Shown piece by piece: positions 22,780-31,222 of a stretch of DNA of 38,386 bases. The notes beneath the pieces are model-generated. The model had not been told where the DNA came from, did no database searches, and was given only the letters and a program-made list of their open reading frames with translations. Origin of the DNA: Actinomycetes bacterium (lineage in GTDB: Bacteria; Actinomycetota; Acidimicrobiia; Acidimicrobiales; Acidimicrobiaceae); the NCBI GenBank assembly GCA_021850605.1, contig JAJZLQ010000102.1, positions 1 through 38,386 on the forward strand, read 5' to 3'. A program made the translations under genes and the position numbers. Each line of letters begins with the position of its first letter. Position 1 is the first letter of the stretch.

Positions 22780-23838
22780 GTGATTGCGTGGACGACGGCC
22801 GCGAAGGTGGCCAAAGGCGTTATCGGAACCTTCCCACCGGAGGATCTGGAGGCACTTGGGAGGACCGAGCAGGAACTCGGCGCCTTCAGTTCCGAAGCCC
22901 TTGCTCTTGTGTCAGCGGCTTCAGGTTTGCATCTTGATAGCGATGTCCTTCCGGTTTCGGTGGTTTCCCGCAGCCAGTGGGTGGATGCGAACGTACGATC
23001 CATGTCGTCGCTGCTCGACCCTTTGGCGGAAAAGCTGACACGCAACATGCCCGGCCCCCTAGGCGCGCTCGGTGCCCAGGCGAGTGCCGTCCAGTTCGGG
23101 CTTTTGTTCGGGTGGATGTCCCGCAGGGTGCTTGGCCAATACGACGCCGCCCTGTTTGCCAACGGAGATGGCGAGGGCGAGGGCTCAACCACTCCGATCT
23201 ACATTGTCGGCTCCAATATCATCACCCTCGAGGCCCGTTTCGGCTTCCCGCGCGAGCAGTTCGAGCGTTGGGTGCTGCTGCACGAACTGACGCACAAGCT
23301 GCAATTCGAGGCCGTCCCGTGGATGGTCGATTATTACCGGGGCCTGGTAAGCAGCCTGATCGAGAACGTGAACCTCGGCCCTGGCGATGTATTCGAGGGC
23401 TTGACCAGGGTGGTCGAAGAGCTGCGGGAAGGCCGCAACCCGCTTCGCGAGTCGGGAGTGGCCGGACTCTTCGTCAACGACCAGCAAAGAGCGATCCTGG
23501 CGCGCCTTGGCGGATTGATGAGCGTACTCGAAGGCCACGGCGACCTGATAATGGGGAGGGCGGCGGCCGGGGTGATTCCCGAGGCGGAGCGCTTTGAAGA
23601 GGCTCTTCATCAGCGGCGGGAGTCGCCGAACCTGGTGGCCAAGATCATCGGTCAGCTTTATGGGCTTGACGCGAAGTTGCGGCAATATGCGGCAGGCAAG
23701 GCGTTCCTCGAGGCAATCGAGGAGGCGGGTGGTCATGAGGCAATTGCAAAGCTGTTCGAGAAGAGCGAGTACATGCCCGACCTCGAGGAGATAAACGCGC
23801 CGGACAAATGGCTCAAAAGGGTGGGTGTCGGCGTCTGA
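22780..23838 (+). CDS. DUF2342 zinc-dependent metalloprotease (F420-biosynthesis-associated family)
   Basis: 352 residues. The start is GTG 22780, with GGGGAG 9 nt upstream; earlier in-frame codons overlap the zinc-finger gene. HELTH at residues 168-172 (VLLHELTHKLQFEAVPWM) is a gluzincin-like HExxH zinc site, followed downstream by EGHGDLIMG with a second conserved histidine/glutamate. Members of this actinobacterial family are annotated as coenzyme F420 biosynthesis-associated proteins or zinc-dependent metalloproteases; their substrate is unknown. In many actinobacteria the gene is adjacent to tilS-hpt, as here. No signal peptide is present. Confidence 0.9.
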   Translation: MIAWTTAAKVAKGVIGTFPPEDLEALGRTEQELGAFSSEALALVSAASGLHLDSDVLPVSVVSRSQWVDANVRSMSSLLDPLAEKLTRNMPGPLGALGAQASAVQFGLLFGWMSRRVLGQYDAALFANGDGEGEGSTTPIYIVGSNIITLEARFGFPREQFERWVLLHELTHKLQFEAVPWMVDYYRGLVSSLIENVNLGPGDVFEGLTRVVEELREGRNPLRESGVAGLFVNDQQRAILARLGGLMSVLEGHGDLIMGRAAAGVIPEAERFEEALHQRRESPNLVAKIIGQLYGLDAKLRQYAAGKAFLEAIEEAGGHEAIAKLFEKSEYMPDLEEINAPDKWLKRVGVGV

Positions 23839-23874
23839 AACGCCCGCGCCTCCCCCGGCCCTAGCATTCATCCC

Positions 23875-24828
23875 GTGTTGGCGATCCTCACGGAGAATTC
23901 GATCCTCCAAAGCCGGGCGGCCATGCGCCTTGCCATTTCTCGGAGCCTCCGGCCTGTGGAAGAGCTGCTTGCAAGCTGTCGCTTCCCGCCCCCTGGCGAG
24001 GCTTTGGACCTCGCAGTCTCAGGAGGCCCGGACTCCGTTGCATTGGCGGCGCTGGCGGCCATGGCCGGCGTAAGGGGTTCGATTTGGCACGTGGATCATG
24101 GGTTGCGTTCCACTTCGGCAGACGAGGCAGGCGCCGTGGAGGAGTTCGCGGGGGTTCTGGGCATGCCTTTCCATCTGGTGCGCGACCCAGTGCCAAGCGG
24201 ACCCAATTTGGAGGCGCGGGCGCGTGCGTTGCGCCGCGACCGGATTCCGGCCGGCGCCGCGACCGGGCACACCATGGATGACCAGGCTGAGACTGTTCTA
24301 ATCAACCTCGCCAGAGGAGCCGGCCCCCGCGGCCTGGCGGGAATGAGGCCCGGACCCTCTAAGCCCTTGCTGGGCATCCGCAGAGCCGATACCGAGGCGA
24401 TCTGCGCCGCTCTGGGTCTCATACCGATCCGGGATCCGAGCAACCAGAGCCCTGACTTCGTGCGTAACCGCGTCAGGCACGAGCTGCTCCCGCTACTTGG
24501 AGAGATCGCCAAGCGTGACCCCATACCGATCCTGGCCCGCAGCGCCGCCGTTTTCCGGGCCGAGGACGACCTCTTGGATTTCCAGGCGTCTGAGCTGGAT
24601 GCAGGGGACGCGGCCGCCCTGGCCGCCGCGGCGCGCCCGCTCCGCATGAGGGCGCTTCGCCGAGCCGTCTCGGCCATATCCGGCTATCCTCCCGACCGCG
24701 CATCACTCGAGCGGCTGGAGGAGCTGATTGTTCGCGGCGGCCGATTCCGGCTTCAGCTTTCCGGCGGGGTCGAGGTGCAGGGCGTGCGAGGGAAGATCGC
24801 CTACCGTCCTCTCGGTCCGCCTGGTTGA
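23875..24828 (+). CDS. tilS: tRNA(Ile)-lysidine synthetase
   Basis: 317 residues. PP-loop ATP pyrophosphatase motif LAVSGGPDSVALAALA (residues about 45-60), HVDHGLR, GHTMDDQAETVLINLARG, and the NQSPDFVRNRVRHELLPLL segment typical of TilS. The enzyme attaches lysine to C34 of tRNA-Ile(CAU), so that it reads AUA. The GTG start has no ribosome binding site; TAGCAT at 23862-23867 ends 7 bp before it, consistent with a leaderless mRNA. Length is typical of short actinobacterial TilS, lacking the long C-terminal domain of E. coli TilS. Confidence 0.93.
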   Translation: MLAILTENSILQSRAAMRLAISRSLRPVEELLASCRFPPPGEALDLAVSGGPDSVALAALAAMAGVRGSIWHVDHGLRSTSADEAGAVEEFAGVLGMPFHLVRDPVPSGPNLEARARALRRDRIPAGAATGHTMDDQAETVLINLARGAGPRGLAGMRPGPSKPLLGIRRADTEAICAALGLIPIRDPSNQSPDFVRNRVRHELLPLLGEIAKRDPIPILARSAAVFRAEDDLLDFQASELDAGDAAALAAAARPLRMRALRRAVSAISGYPPDRASLERLEELIVRGGRFRLQLSGGVEVQGVRGKIAYRPLGPPG

Positions 24829-24864
24829 GCCTCGCCCAATTCAGCAATTGACGGCGACGGGGCG

Positions 24865-24870
24865 TATTAT
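24865..24870 (+). promoter_or_regulatory. -10 hexamer upstream of hpt
   Basis: TATTAT lies 37 bp before the preferred hpt ATG and only 13-16 bp before the alternative TTG/GTG starts. A TTGACG at 24848-24853 is too close (11-bp spacer) to be its -35 element. Confidence 0.4.
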
Positions 24871-24906
24871 CCTCTTTGCGGTTTGGTGAGAGTGGATGGG
24901 AAGAAG

Positions 24907-25470
24907 ATGACATTAGGCGCCCGTGCGTGGAGCGATGAAGATCCGCATCTGTCCGGGGAGCTGATCTCCGCCGAGAAACTCTCCAGTAGGGTTGCCGAAC
25001 TAGGCACGGAGATATCGCGCGACTACGATGGCAGGTCAATCCTGTTGGTGGGCGTGCTCAAGGGGGCCTTCCTCTTCATGTCCGACCTAGCCCGGCAGAT
25101 CGAGGTTCCGGTGGAGTTCGACTTCATGGCGGTGTCCTCCTATGGGGCGGCAACCCAGACGTCCGGCGTGGTCAGGATCCTCAAGGACTTGGACTCGGAC
25201 CTCGTGGGCAAGCATGTGCTTATCGTCGAGGACATCATCGACTCCGGCCTGACACTCTCCTATCTGATTCGTAACCTGAGGTTCCGCAATCCCGCGAGCT
25301 TGGCGGTGTGTGCACTGCTGGTCAAAGACGGAGCGACCTCCCCGGAGATGGACATCAACTACGTCGGCTTCAACATTCCCCCTGAGTTTGTTGTCGGTTA
25401 CGGACTGGATGTGGCCGAGCGATACCGCAACCTTCCTTACATTGCGACCTACCGGGAGACCCTTCCCTAG
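24907..25470 (+). CDS. hpt: Hypoxanthine(-guanine) phosphoribosyltransferase
   Basis: About 187 residues from ATG 24907, which has the purine-rich GGGAAGAAG directly upstream. TTG 24883 and GTG 24886 are in-frame alternatives that would suit a leaderless mRNA from the TATTAT element. PRPP-binding motif [35 protein letters not shown] and DFMAVSSYG are characteristic. It salvages hypoxanthine and guanine to IMP and GMP with PRPP. The order tilS-hpt is conserved in many bacteria. The ftsH gene that often follows hpt in actinobacteria is not here; folE follows after 79 bp. Confidence 0.95.
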   Translation: MTLGARAWSDEDPHLSGELISAEKLSSRVAELGTEISRDYDGRSILLVGVLKGAFLFMSDLARQIEVPVEFDFMAVSSYGAATQTSGVVRILKDLDSDLVGKHVLIVEDIIDSGLTLSYLIRNLRFRNPASLAVCALLVKDGATSPEMDINYVGFNIPPEFVVGYGLDVAERYRNLPYIATYRETLP

Positions 25471-25549
25471 GGCGGCGCAAATCCCGAGCGGTATCGCTCG
25501 GTTAGTCTTGAAGCGTTGGGCTGGGGTTCGAGGATCGCGAGTGAGGCCG

Positions 25550-26131
25550 ATGGATCATGAGCAAGTGAGGCTAGCAGTAGCCGGGTTGCTCGATGCGCTC
25601 GAACTCGATATGCCCCCCGAGGAACGCGAGCTCACCTCCAAGAGGGTCGCCGACCTATGGGCCGAGCTGCTTTCCGGTGTAGGCGAGGAGCCGGCTGCGC
25701 TGCTCAGGGGTGGTTTTTCCGGCGGCCACCAGGACCTGGTGGCACTCCGGGAGATCCCCTTCTTCTCGATGTGCGAGCACCATTTACTTCCGTTCTTCGG
25801 CAAGGTCTCCATCGCCTATCTTCCCGGGCCCAGTGGGCAGATCGCCGGTGCGTCCAACCTGGCCCGAGTGGTTTCGCTGGTGTCTCGTCGCCTTCAGATC
25901 CAGGAGCGGTTGACGTCTGAGATTGCCGAAGCGGTGATGGAGGGCGTCTCCGCAGCCGGCGTACTTGTTGTCGCCGAGGGCGAGCACCTCTGCATGACCA
26001 TGAAGGACCACACCGATGTCGGCTCCAAGTTGTTGACCACTTCGGTCGTAGGCGCCTTGCGCGATGATCCGGATCTACGCCGCGAGGCGATGTCGCTCCT
26101 CAGGCGCGCCGAGCAGGAGTACATGGGATGA
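25550..26131 (+). CDS. folE: GTP cyclohydrolase I-type protein with altered substrate-site residues
   Basis: 193 residues from ATG 25550 (GTGAGG upstream). T-fold enzyme signature: EIPFFSMCEHHLLPFFGKVSIAYLPG carries the zinc cysteine and the CEHH histidines, EGEHLCM carries the second zinc cysteine, and RRLQIQERLT carries the Gln-Glu that grips the pterin ring. Two places deviate from FolE as I know it. GLSK becomes GASN, losing the lysine equivalent to E. coli K136. The CMxxRG motif becomes CMTMKDHTDVGSK, replacing the arginine equivalent to E. coli R185. Position as first gene of folE-folP-folB-folK argues that it makes 7,8-dihydroneopterin triphosphate from GTP, but efficiency or product could differ. 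The stop overlaps folP (ATGA). Confidence 0.85.
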   Translation: MDHEQVRLAVAGLLDALELDMPPEERELTSKRVADLWAELLSGVGEEPAALLRGGFSGGHQDLVALREIPFFSMCEHHLLPFFGKVSIAYLPGPSGQIAGASNLARVVSLVSRRLQIQERLTSEIAEAVMEGVSAAGVLVVAEGEHLCMTMKDHTDVGSKLLTTSVVGALRDDPDLRREAMSLLRRAEQEYMG

Positions 26132-26904
26132 CAGCGCTCGTGATGGGGGTGGTCAATGTGACCCCCGACTCGTTCTCCGATGGCGGAGACTACTTCGACC
26201 ATGCCAAGGCGATCCAGCACGGGCTCGAGCTGACCGCACTGGGGTGCGACATAATCGACGTGGGTGGTGAATCCACCAGGCCGGGCTCCCTACCCATCGA
26301 TGACAAGGAGGAGTTGCGCAGAGTGCTGCCGGTTGTCGCCGAGCTCTCCAAGCATGTCCGGGTTTCCATCGACACGTTCAAGCCGGCTGTGGCCAGGGAG
26401 GCAATCGGTGCCGGCGCGACGCTGGTGAACGATATCTCCTCCTCACTCGCCGAGGTTGCCGCCTCGGAGGGGGTGGGATGGGTGGCTATGCACATGCAGG
26501 GTGAGCCGCGGACCATGCAGGAGAACCCCCACTACGCCGACGTGGTCGGCGAAGTGGCGCAGTACTTGACCGAGAAGGTCGCATGGGCCTCTGAGCTGGG
26601 CATTGAGGAGGTTTGGATCGACCCGGGTATCGGCTTCGGCAAGTCGTTGGATCACAACCTCGAACTGCTCGCCAACATTGACCGGATTGTTGATCTGGGC
26701 TACCCCGTCCTCGTCGGAACTTCCCGCAAGACGTTCCTGGGGCGTATTGCCGCCCGCTTCGAAGGCGGGATGCCGCCACCCCGCGACCGCCTTGAGGGTT
26801 CGCTCGCCACTGCCGCCTGGTGCTTCGCACACGGTGTCGCCGCCATGCGCGTTCATGATGTCCGCGAGTTGCTCCAGCTCCGCGCCTTGGCCGGATACAG
26901 GTAG
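26128..26904 (+). CDS. folP: Dihydropteroate synthase
   Basis: 258 residues. The N-terminal MGVVNVTPDSFSDGG motif, IIDVGGESTRPGS, VSIDTFKPAVAREA, WIDPGIGFGKSLDHNLELL and VGTSRKTFLG cover the pterin and sulfonamide/pABA binding loops of DHPS. It condenses 6-hydroxymethyl-7,8-dihydropterin diphosphate with p-aminobenzoate and is the sulfonamide target. The ATG overlaps the folE stop by 4 bp. folB begins 6 bp after its stop. Length is slightly shorter than many DHPS because the N-terminus starts immediately at the first beta strand. Confidence 0.96.
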   Translation: MTALVMGVVNVTPDSFSDGGDYFDHAKAIQHGLELTALGCDIIDVGGESTRPGSLPIDDKEELRRVLPVVAELSKHVRVSIDTFKPAVAREAIGAGATLVNDISSSLAEVAASEGVGWVAMHMQGEPRTMQENPHYADVVGEVAQYLTEKVAWASELGIEEVWIDPGIGFGKSLDHNLELLANIDRIVDLGYPVLVGTSRKTFLGRIAARFEGGMPPPRDRLEGSLATAAWCFAHGVAAMRVHDVRELLQLRALAGYR

Positions 26905-26910
26905 CCGACG

Positions 26911-27282
26911 ATGATCGGCGTAGTCGAGTTGGAGCGCATCCGGGTGGAGGGATGCCACGGTGTGGGGGCGGAGGAGCGGAGCCGGCCCCAGGCCTTTGAG
27001 GTGAGCGTCAGGGCCACGCTCGACCTGGCACGCGCCGCAGCCACCGATGACATCGGCGAGGCACTGGACTATTCGCGCCTTGGCGCGCTGGTCGCCGACA
27101 TCGTCCAGGGTGAGAGTTATCACCTCTTGGAGGCCCTGTGTTGGAGAATTGCCTCCGCCGCAGCCGAGCGTTTTCCCACCCAGCGCGTGTGGGTAAAGGT
27201 GGTAAAGGTGAATCCACCGATGCCCGTCCGGTTAGGGCATGCGGCGGTCGAACTGGAGATCGAGGGACACGCGCCGCGGTGA
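26911..27282 (+). CDS. folB: Dihydroneopterin aldolase
   Basis: 123 residues. RVEGCHGVGAEERSRPQAFEVSV carries the active-site Glu, LDYSRLGALV the conserved Tyr, and VWVKVVKVNPPMPV the catalytic Lys of the FolB T-fold. It converts 7,8-dihydroneopterin to 6-hydroxymethyl-7,8-dihydropterin plus glycolaldehyde. Located between folP and folK with 6-bp gap and 4-bp overlap respectively, so it belongs to the folate operon. Active enzymes of this family are octamers. Confidence 0.94.
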   Translation: MIGVVELERIRVEGCHGVGAEERSRPQAFEVSVRATLDLARAAATDDIGEALDYSRLGALVADIVQGESYHLLEALCWRIASAAAERFPTQRVWVKVVKVNPPMPVRLGHAAVELEIEGHAPR

Positions 27283-27839
27283 GGTATTTCGTAGCGCTCG
27301 GCTCCAACCTGGGGGACCCGCTCGCCAACCTGATCGAGGCGTTGCGTCGAATGCCGGGCGTGGTGCGCGTATCCTCCATCTACGTGACTTCGCCCGTTGA
27401 GATGGAGTCCGGAGCGGCACCCGTTCTCAACGCCGTGGCCGAGGTCAGCTTCGGCGCGGGAGCGCATGCTCTCTGGGAGGAACTCTCGCGCATAGAGGAG
27501 CTAATGGGTCGGGAACGTCCTTACCGAAACGCTCCCCGTACTTTGGATCTCGACATCATTCTTGCTGAGGCAGGGGAATTGAACGACAAGGTGCTGACCA
27601 TTCCTCACCCGCGTGCCGCGGGCCGGCTCTTTGTGCTGGCGCCTTTGGCGGAGTTGGACTTAGAAGCAGCCAGGCAGGTGGCAGGTTTTGACTTCGATCC
27701 CGCCCATCTGGGAGACGACGATTACCTCTCGCGTTTCGAGGGCCAGGTGGCCGAAGTTCTGCTTTCCGCCCCAGAGGTCGCCTCGCGCGTATGGCCCAGA
27801 GTAAGCGAAGAAGGGAGTGCCGTTGCTCAGGGTGAATGA
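27279..27839 (+). CDS. folK: 2-amino-4-hydroxy-6-hydroxymethyldihydropteridine diphosphokinase
   Basis: 186 residues from GTG 27279, overlapping the folB stop (GTGA). FVALGSNLGDPLANL, the VRVSSIYVTSPV strand, RNAPRTLDLDIILAE with the two Mg2+-binding aspartates, and IPHPRAAGRLFVLAPLAEL are the HPPK signatures. It transfers pyrophosphate from ATP to 6-hydroxymethyl-7,8-dihydropterin, supplying the FolP substrate. The C-terminal 40 residues extend past the usual HPPK core and overlap the panC start by 23 bp, tying folate to pantothenate genes. Confidence 0.95.
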   Translation: MRYFVALGSNLGDPLANLIEALRRMPGVVRVSSIYVTSPVEMESGAAPVLNAVAEVSFGAGAHALWEELSRIEELMGRERPYRNAPRTLDLDIILAEAGELNDKVLTIPHPRAAGRLFVLAPLAELDLEAARQVAGFDFDPAHLGDDDYLSRFEGQVAEVLLSAPEVASRVWPRVSEEGSAVAQGE

Positions 27840-28680
27840 TCCGCTCGAGCTTTTCGCCCGGACCGAGGAGTTTCGTGCCCGGGGTGCGCGGGTCGGTTTG
27901 GTACCGACGATGGGAGCCCTGCACGAGGGGCACTTCAAGCTGGTGGAGGAGGCGAAGCGTCTGTGCGACGTGGTATGCGTCTCCGTCTTCGTGAATCCTC
28001 TCCAATTCAACAACATCACCGACTTCGACCGTTACCCGCGCGACATCGAGGCGGACGCGGCCGCGCTGGAGGCCATCGGCGTGGATGCGGTATTCCTGCC
28101 CCGGGTCGAGGACATCCATCCTTCCCCGGTAAACATGCATATCAGCACCGCCGGAATAGTCGAGCGGCAAGAGGGAGCGCACCGTCCCGGGCATTTCGAC
28201 GGTGTGGCCACCGTTGTTTCCAAACTGTTCATCGCGGCCGGGAGGGCCAGGGTCTTCTTTGGGGAGAAGGATTACCAGCAGACACGGGTCATCGCCGACT
28301 TGATCAGGGAGTTCCACTTTCCGGTGGAGATGGTGGTGGTGCCGACAGTGCGTGAGGTGGACGGCCTCGCGCTGTCCTCCCGTAACCGTTTGCTGTCCTC
28401 CGCGGCTCGAAAAGCCGCCCCCGCAATGTACCGTGCGTTCCGTACGGGGCGCTCCAGCGCAGTTCCGGGAAGTGCCACGGCGCCGGTGATCGACGGCATG
28501 CGCGGCGCCATCGAGAGCGCCGCGCGCGAGGCCGGAGCTGAGCTCGCCATCGATTACCTGGAGGCCGCGAGCGGGGTGGATCTTCACCCAGTCGAACGTT
28601 TCGAGGCGGACACGAGGTTCTTCATTGCAGCTAGCTACGATGGAGTCCGCTTAATCGACAACGTCGCCGTCTTCGAGTAG
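27817..28680 (+). CDS. panC: Pantothenate synthetase
   Basis: 287 residues, GTG start at 27817 with AAGGGA just upstream, inside the folK end. VPTMGALHEGHFKLVEEAK holds the HIGH-like nucleotide site. VSVFVNPLQFN, HRPGHFDGVATVVSKLF, VFFGEKDYQQTRVI and LALSSRNRLLS (KMSKS-like region) are all typical of PanC. It joins pantoate and beta-alanine with ATP. panD (beta-alanine from aspartate), frequently next to panC, is not in this window, so beta-alanine must come from elsewhere. coaX follows after 17 bp. Confidence 0.96.
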   Translation: MPLLRVNDPLELFARTEEFRARGARVGLVPTMGALHEGHFKLVEEAKRLCDVVCVSVFVNPLQFNNITDFDRYPRDIEADAAALEAIGVDAVFLPRVEDIHPSPVNMHISTAGIVERQEGAHRPGHFDGVATVVSKLFIAAGRARVFFGEKDYQQTRVIADLIREFHFPVEMVVVPTVREVDGLALSSRNRLLSSAARKAAPAMYRAFRTGRSSAVPGSATAPVIDGMRGAIESAAREAGAELAIDYLEAASGVDLHPVERFEADTRFFIAASYDGVRLIDNVAVFE

Positions 28681-28697
28681 TAGGAAGGCCTGGAGGA

Positions 28698-29519
28698 ATG
28701 CTGCTGGTAATCGATGTCGGCAACACGAATACCGTGATCGGCGTCTACGAAGCCTCCAGTCTGAACGGCCCCGAAGAAGCCCGCCAACGTCAGGCGGACA
28801 CAGGTCTCACTCATCACTTCAGAATTGCCACCGTCGAGGAGCGTACCGCCGACGAACAGGCGCTGCTCATGGTGCAATTGCTGGGCATGAAGGGCCTGGA
28901 TCACCTGAACTCGATCTCCGGCGTGGTCATCTCCTCCACGGTTCCGTCGGCCACGCAGGCTCTGAGGGAGATGGTCGAGCGGTGGTTCGGCACCACACCG
29001 CTCATCATCGGTCCTGGCGTGCGCTCAGGCATGCCGATCCTTTACGACAACCCCAAAGAGGTCGGCGCCGACCGCATTGCCGACGCAGTGGCGGGGCGCG
29101 ATCTGTACGGAATTCCATTGGTGGTGGTGGATTTCGGTACAGCCACCACCTTTGACGCGGTCAGCAGCCGGGGTGAATATCTCGGGGGAGCAATTTGCCC
29201 GGGGGTCGAGATATCAATGAATGCGCTGGTGGCAAGTGCCGCGGCCCTGCGTAAGGTCGAGCTGACGCCACCTCGGGGCGTGATCGGACGCTCGACGGTC
29301 GAGTCGATGCAGTCAGGTGCGATCTACGGTTTCGGGGCGCAGGCCGATGGTATGGTGAGGGCCTTCCGAGCCGAGCTTGGGCCGGAGACCAAGGTGGTTG
29401 CCACTGGTGGCCTGGCAGCGGTGATCGCCCCGTTCTGCGACCAGATCGATGCGGTCGAGCCTTGGCTGACCCTGCACGGCCTCCGCCTCCTCTACGAGCG
29501 CAATATCCTGGCCCGCTAG
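28698..29519 (+). CDS. coaX: Type III pantothenate kinase
   Basis: 273 residues. N-terminal LLVIDVGNTNTVIGVYE is the phosphate 1 loop of the acetate-kinase/Hsp70 fold. IVVDFGTATTFDAVSSRGEYLGGAICPG contains the phosphate 2 aspartate and the pantothenate site. DNPKEVGADRIADAVAG and VVATGGLAAVIA are also typical CoaX segments. It phosphorylates pantothenate in the first committed step of CoA synthesis and, unlike CoaA, is not feedback-inhibited by CoA. GGAGGA precedes the ATG. It closes the folate-pantothenate gene run; a GGCCC-CTTCC-GGGCC hairpin at about 29526-29540 follows. Confidence 0.95.
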   Translation: MLLVIDVGNTNTVIGVYEASSLNGPEEARQRQADTGLTHHFRIATVEERTADEQALLMVQLLGMKGLDHLNSISGVVISSTVPSATQALREMVERWFGTTPLIIGPGVRSGMPILYDNPKEVGADRIADAVAGRDLYGIPLVVVDFGTATTFDAVSSRGEYLGGAICPGVEISMNALVASAAALRKVELTPPRGVIGRSTVESMQSGAIYGFGAQADGMVRAFRAELGPETKVVATGGLAAVIAPFCDQIDAVEPWLTLHGLRLLYERNILAR

Positions 29520-29596
29520 CCCCGCGGCCCCTTCCGGGCCTGTGCCTGCATCGCGAATAGACTCAATGCGTCTGGCACAACGAGCATCGAGGGCAA

Positions 29597-31018
29597 ATGG
29601 CGGAAGAGTTGAGCATTCCCTACCGTTACGAGGTGACCGCGCACGCCGGTGAGTTGGTGGCCGAGTACTCCGGTCTTGCGGAAGGCGAAAGCTCCGGGAT
29701 CAAGGTGTCGGTCGCTGGAAGAGTGATGCTGCTCAGGGTGCAGGGAAAAGTCGCCTTTGCCGAGCTTCGTGACGAGACCGGATCAATCCAGCTTTTTGCG
29801 CGTGCGAACGACCTCGAGTCCTTTGAAGCGTTCTGCTCGCTTTCACTCGGGGATTGGATCGGCGCATCCGGAGAGGTGGCAAAGACGCGCCGGGGTGAGC
29901 TCTCGGTTTTCGTCGATTCCTTCGTGCTGCTCGCCAAGGCGCGGCGCGGCTTCGGCGACAAGTGGCATGGGATCAACGACGTCGACACTCGCCACCGCCA
30001 GCGGTACGCCGACCTTTGGGCCAACCCGGAGGTGCGCGCGGCTCTCAGGACGCGCTTTCGGATACTTTCGATAATGCGCAAGTCCCTGGAGGCACGTGGG
30101 TTCATCGAGGTCGAGACGCCGATGCTCCACCCGATATCCGGAGGCGCGCTAGCCCGGCCGTTCGTGACGCACCACAACGCGCTGGACATGGATCTGTTTC
30201 TGCGTATCGCGCCGGAGCTTTACCTGAAGCGCCTGGTCGTGGGCGGCTTCGAGAAGGTATTCGAAATAGGGCGTGTCTTCCGCAACGAGGGCATATCTCC
30301 ACGGCATAATCCGGAATTCACCATGCTGGAGCTCTATCAGGCTTACGCGGACTATGGCGACATCATGGAGCTCACCGAATCGCTGGTGAACGAGATCGTC
30401 ACCACGCTCTACGGTGCGTCCAAGATCGTCTACCAGGGCCGCGAGCTCGACTTTGCGCCACCCTGGCGGCGCGCAACACTCGAGGAGCTGACCAGTGAGA
30501 CGCTGGGCGTCGAGGTGACCACTGACCTGGGGCGCGAGCGCCTGGCGGAGATCGCCAACGGGGTCGGTATCAAGGACGACCCGAGCTGGGGAGCGGGGAA
30601 GCTGATGCTCGAGATTTACGAGAAGACCACCGAGGCCACTCTTTGGGACCCGGTCTTTGTGACGGACTTCCCGACCGAAGTCTCTCCCTTGTCGAGAGAT
30701 CACCGTTCCAAGACGGATCACGTCGAGCGCTTCGAGGCCGTTGTGGCCGGACGAGAACTCGCCAATGCCTTCTCCGAGCTGAACGATCCTGACGTGCAGC
30801 GCGAGCGCTTCGCTCACCAGGTCGAGGTGGGACGGGCGGGGGACGAGGAGGCCATGTCGATGGACGAGGACTACATCCGCGCTCTCGAGTACGGCCTTCC
30901 GCCCACCGGTGGGTTGGGAATCGGTATCGACCGGCTCGTGATGCTTCTGACCGACAACTCCCAGATCCGCGAGATCATCGCCTTCCCGACGATGCGTCCC
31001 GAGCAGGAGCGCGACTAG
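29597..31018 (+). CDS. lysS: Lysyl-tRNA synthetase, class II
   Basis: 473 residues. N-terminal OB-fold anticodon-binding domain ([23 protein letters not shown]), then the class II catalytic core: motif 1 with [21 protein letters not shown], motif 2 with [23 protein letters not shown], motif 3 with [27 protein letters not shown] and [24 protein letters not shown] are LysS-specific. It charges tRNA-Lys. TAGACT at 29558-29563 may be its -10 element, giving a leader of about 25 nt with GAGGG before the ATG, so lysS can be transcribed apart from coaX. No T-box signature is visible. Confidence 0.96.
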   Translation: MAEELSIPYRYEVTAHAGELVAEYSGLAEGESSGIKVSVAGRVMLLRVQGKVAFAELRDETGSIQLFARANDLESFEAFCSLSLGDWIGASGEVAKTRRGELSVFVDSFVLLAKARRGFGDKWHGINDVDTRHRQRYADLWANPEVRAALRTRFRILSIMRKSLEARGFIEVETPMLHPISGGALARPFVTHHNALDMDLFLRIAPELYLKRLVVGGFEKVFEIGRVFRNEGISPRHNPEFTMLELYQAYADYGDIMELTESLVNEIVTTLYGASKIVYQGRELDFAPPWRRATLEELTSETLGVEVTTDLGRERLAEIANGVGIKDDPSWGAGKLMLEIYEKTTEATLWDPVFVTDFPTEVSPLSRDHRSKTDHVERFEAVVAGRELANAFSELNDPDVQRERFAHQVEVGRAGDEEAMSMDEDYIRALEYGLPPTGGLGIGIDRLVMLLTDNSQIREIIAFPTMRPEQERD

Positions 31019-31222
31019 CCGCGTATCCAACCTGCGTGTCGAATGGCCTGCCCGGGTCCTACACGTTATCGGCCACCCCGCGCACCGAGGGAATTTGCAG
31101 AGGGCCGACCTAGCTGAAATGACCGGTACAAGGGACTAGGCCCAGGGGACTCCACCGTGGGAGCTGCGCGGCGGATCCGGCTGGGGCCGGCCATTCTGGG
31201 TTGAGTTAGCCTGGAGCGCACC

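Noticed and set aside
31019-31222. Gene or RNA in the lysS-methyltransferase gap, including a GGGAAT at 31094
   Set aside because: No reading frame with a start site, and the GGGAAT has GCT instead of GTT 18 bp downstream, so it is not a SigR promoter.
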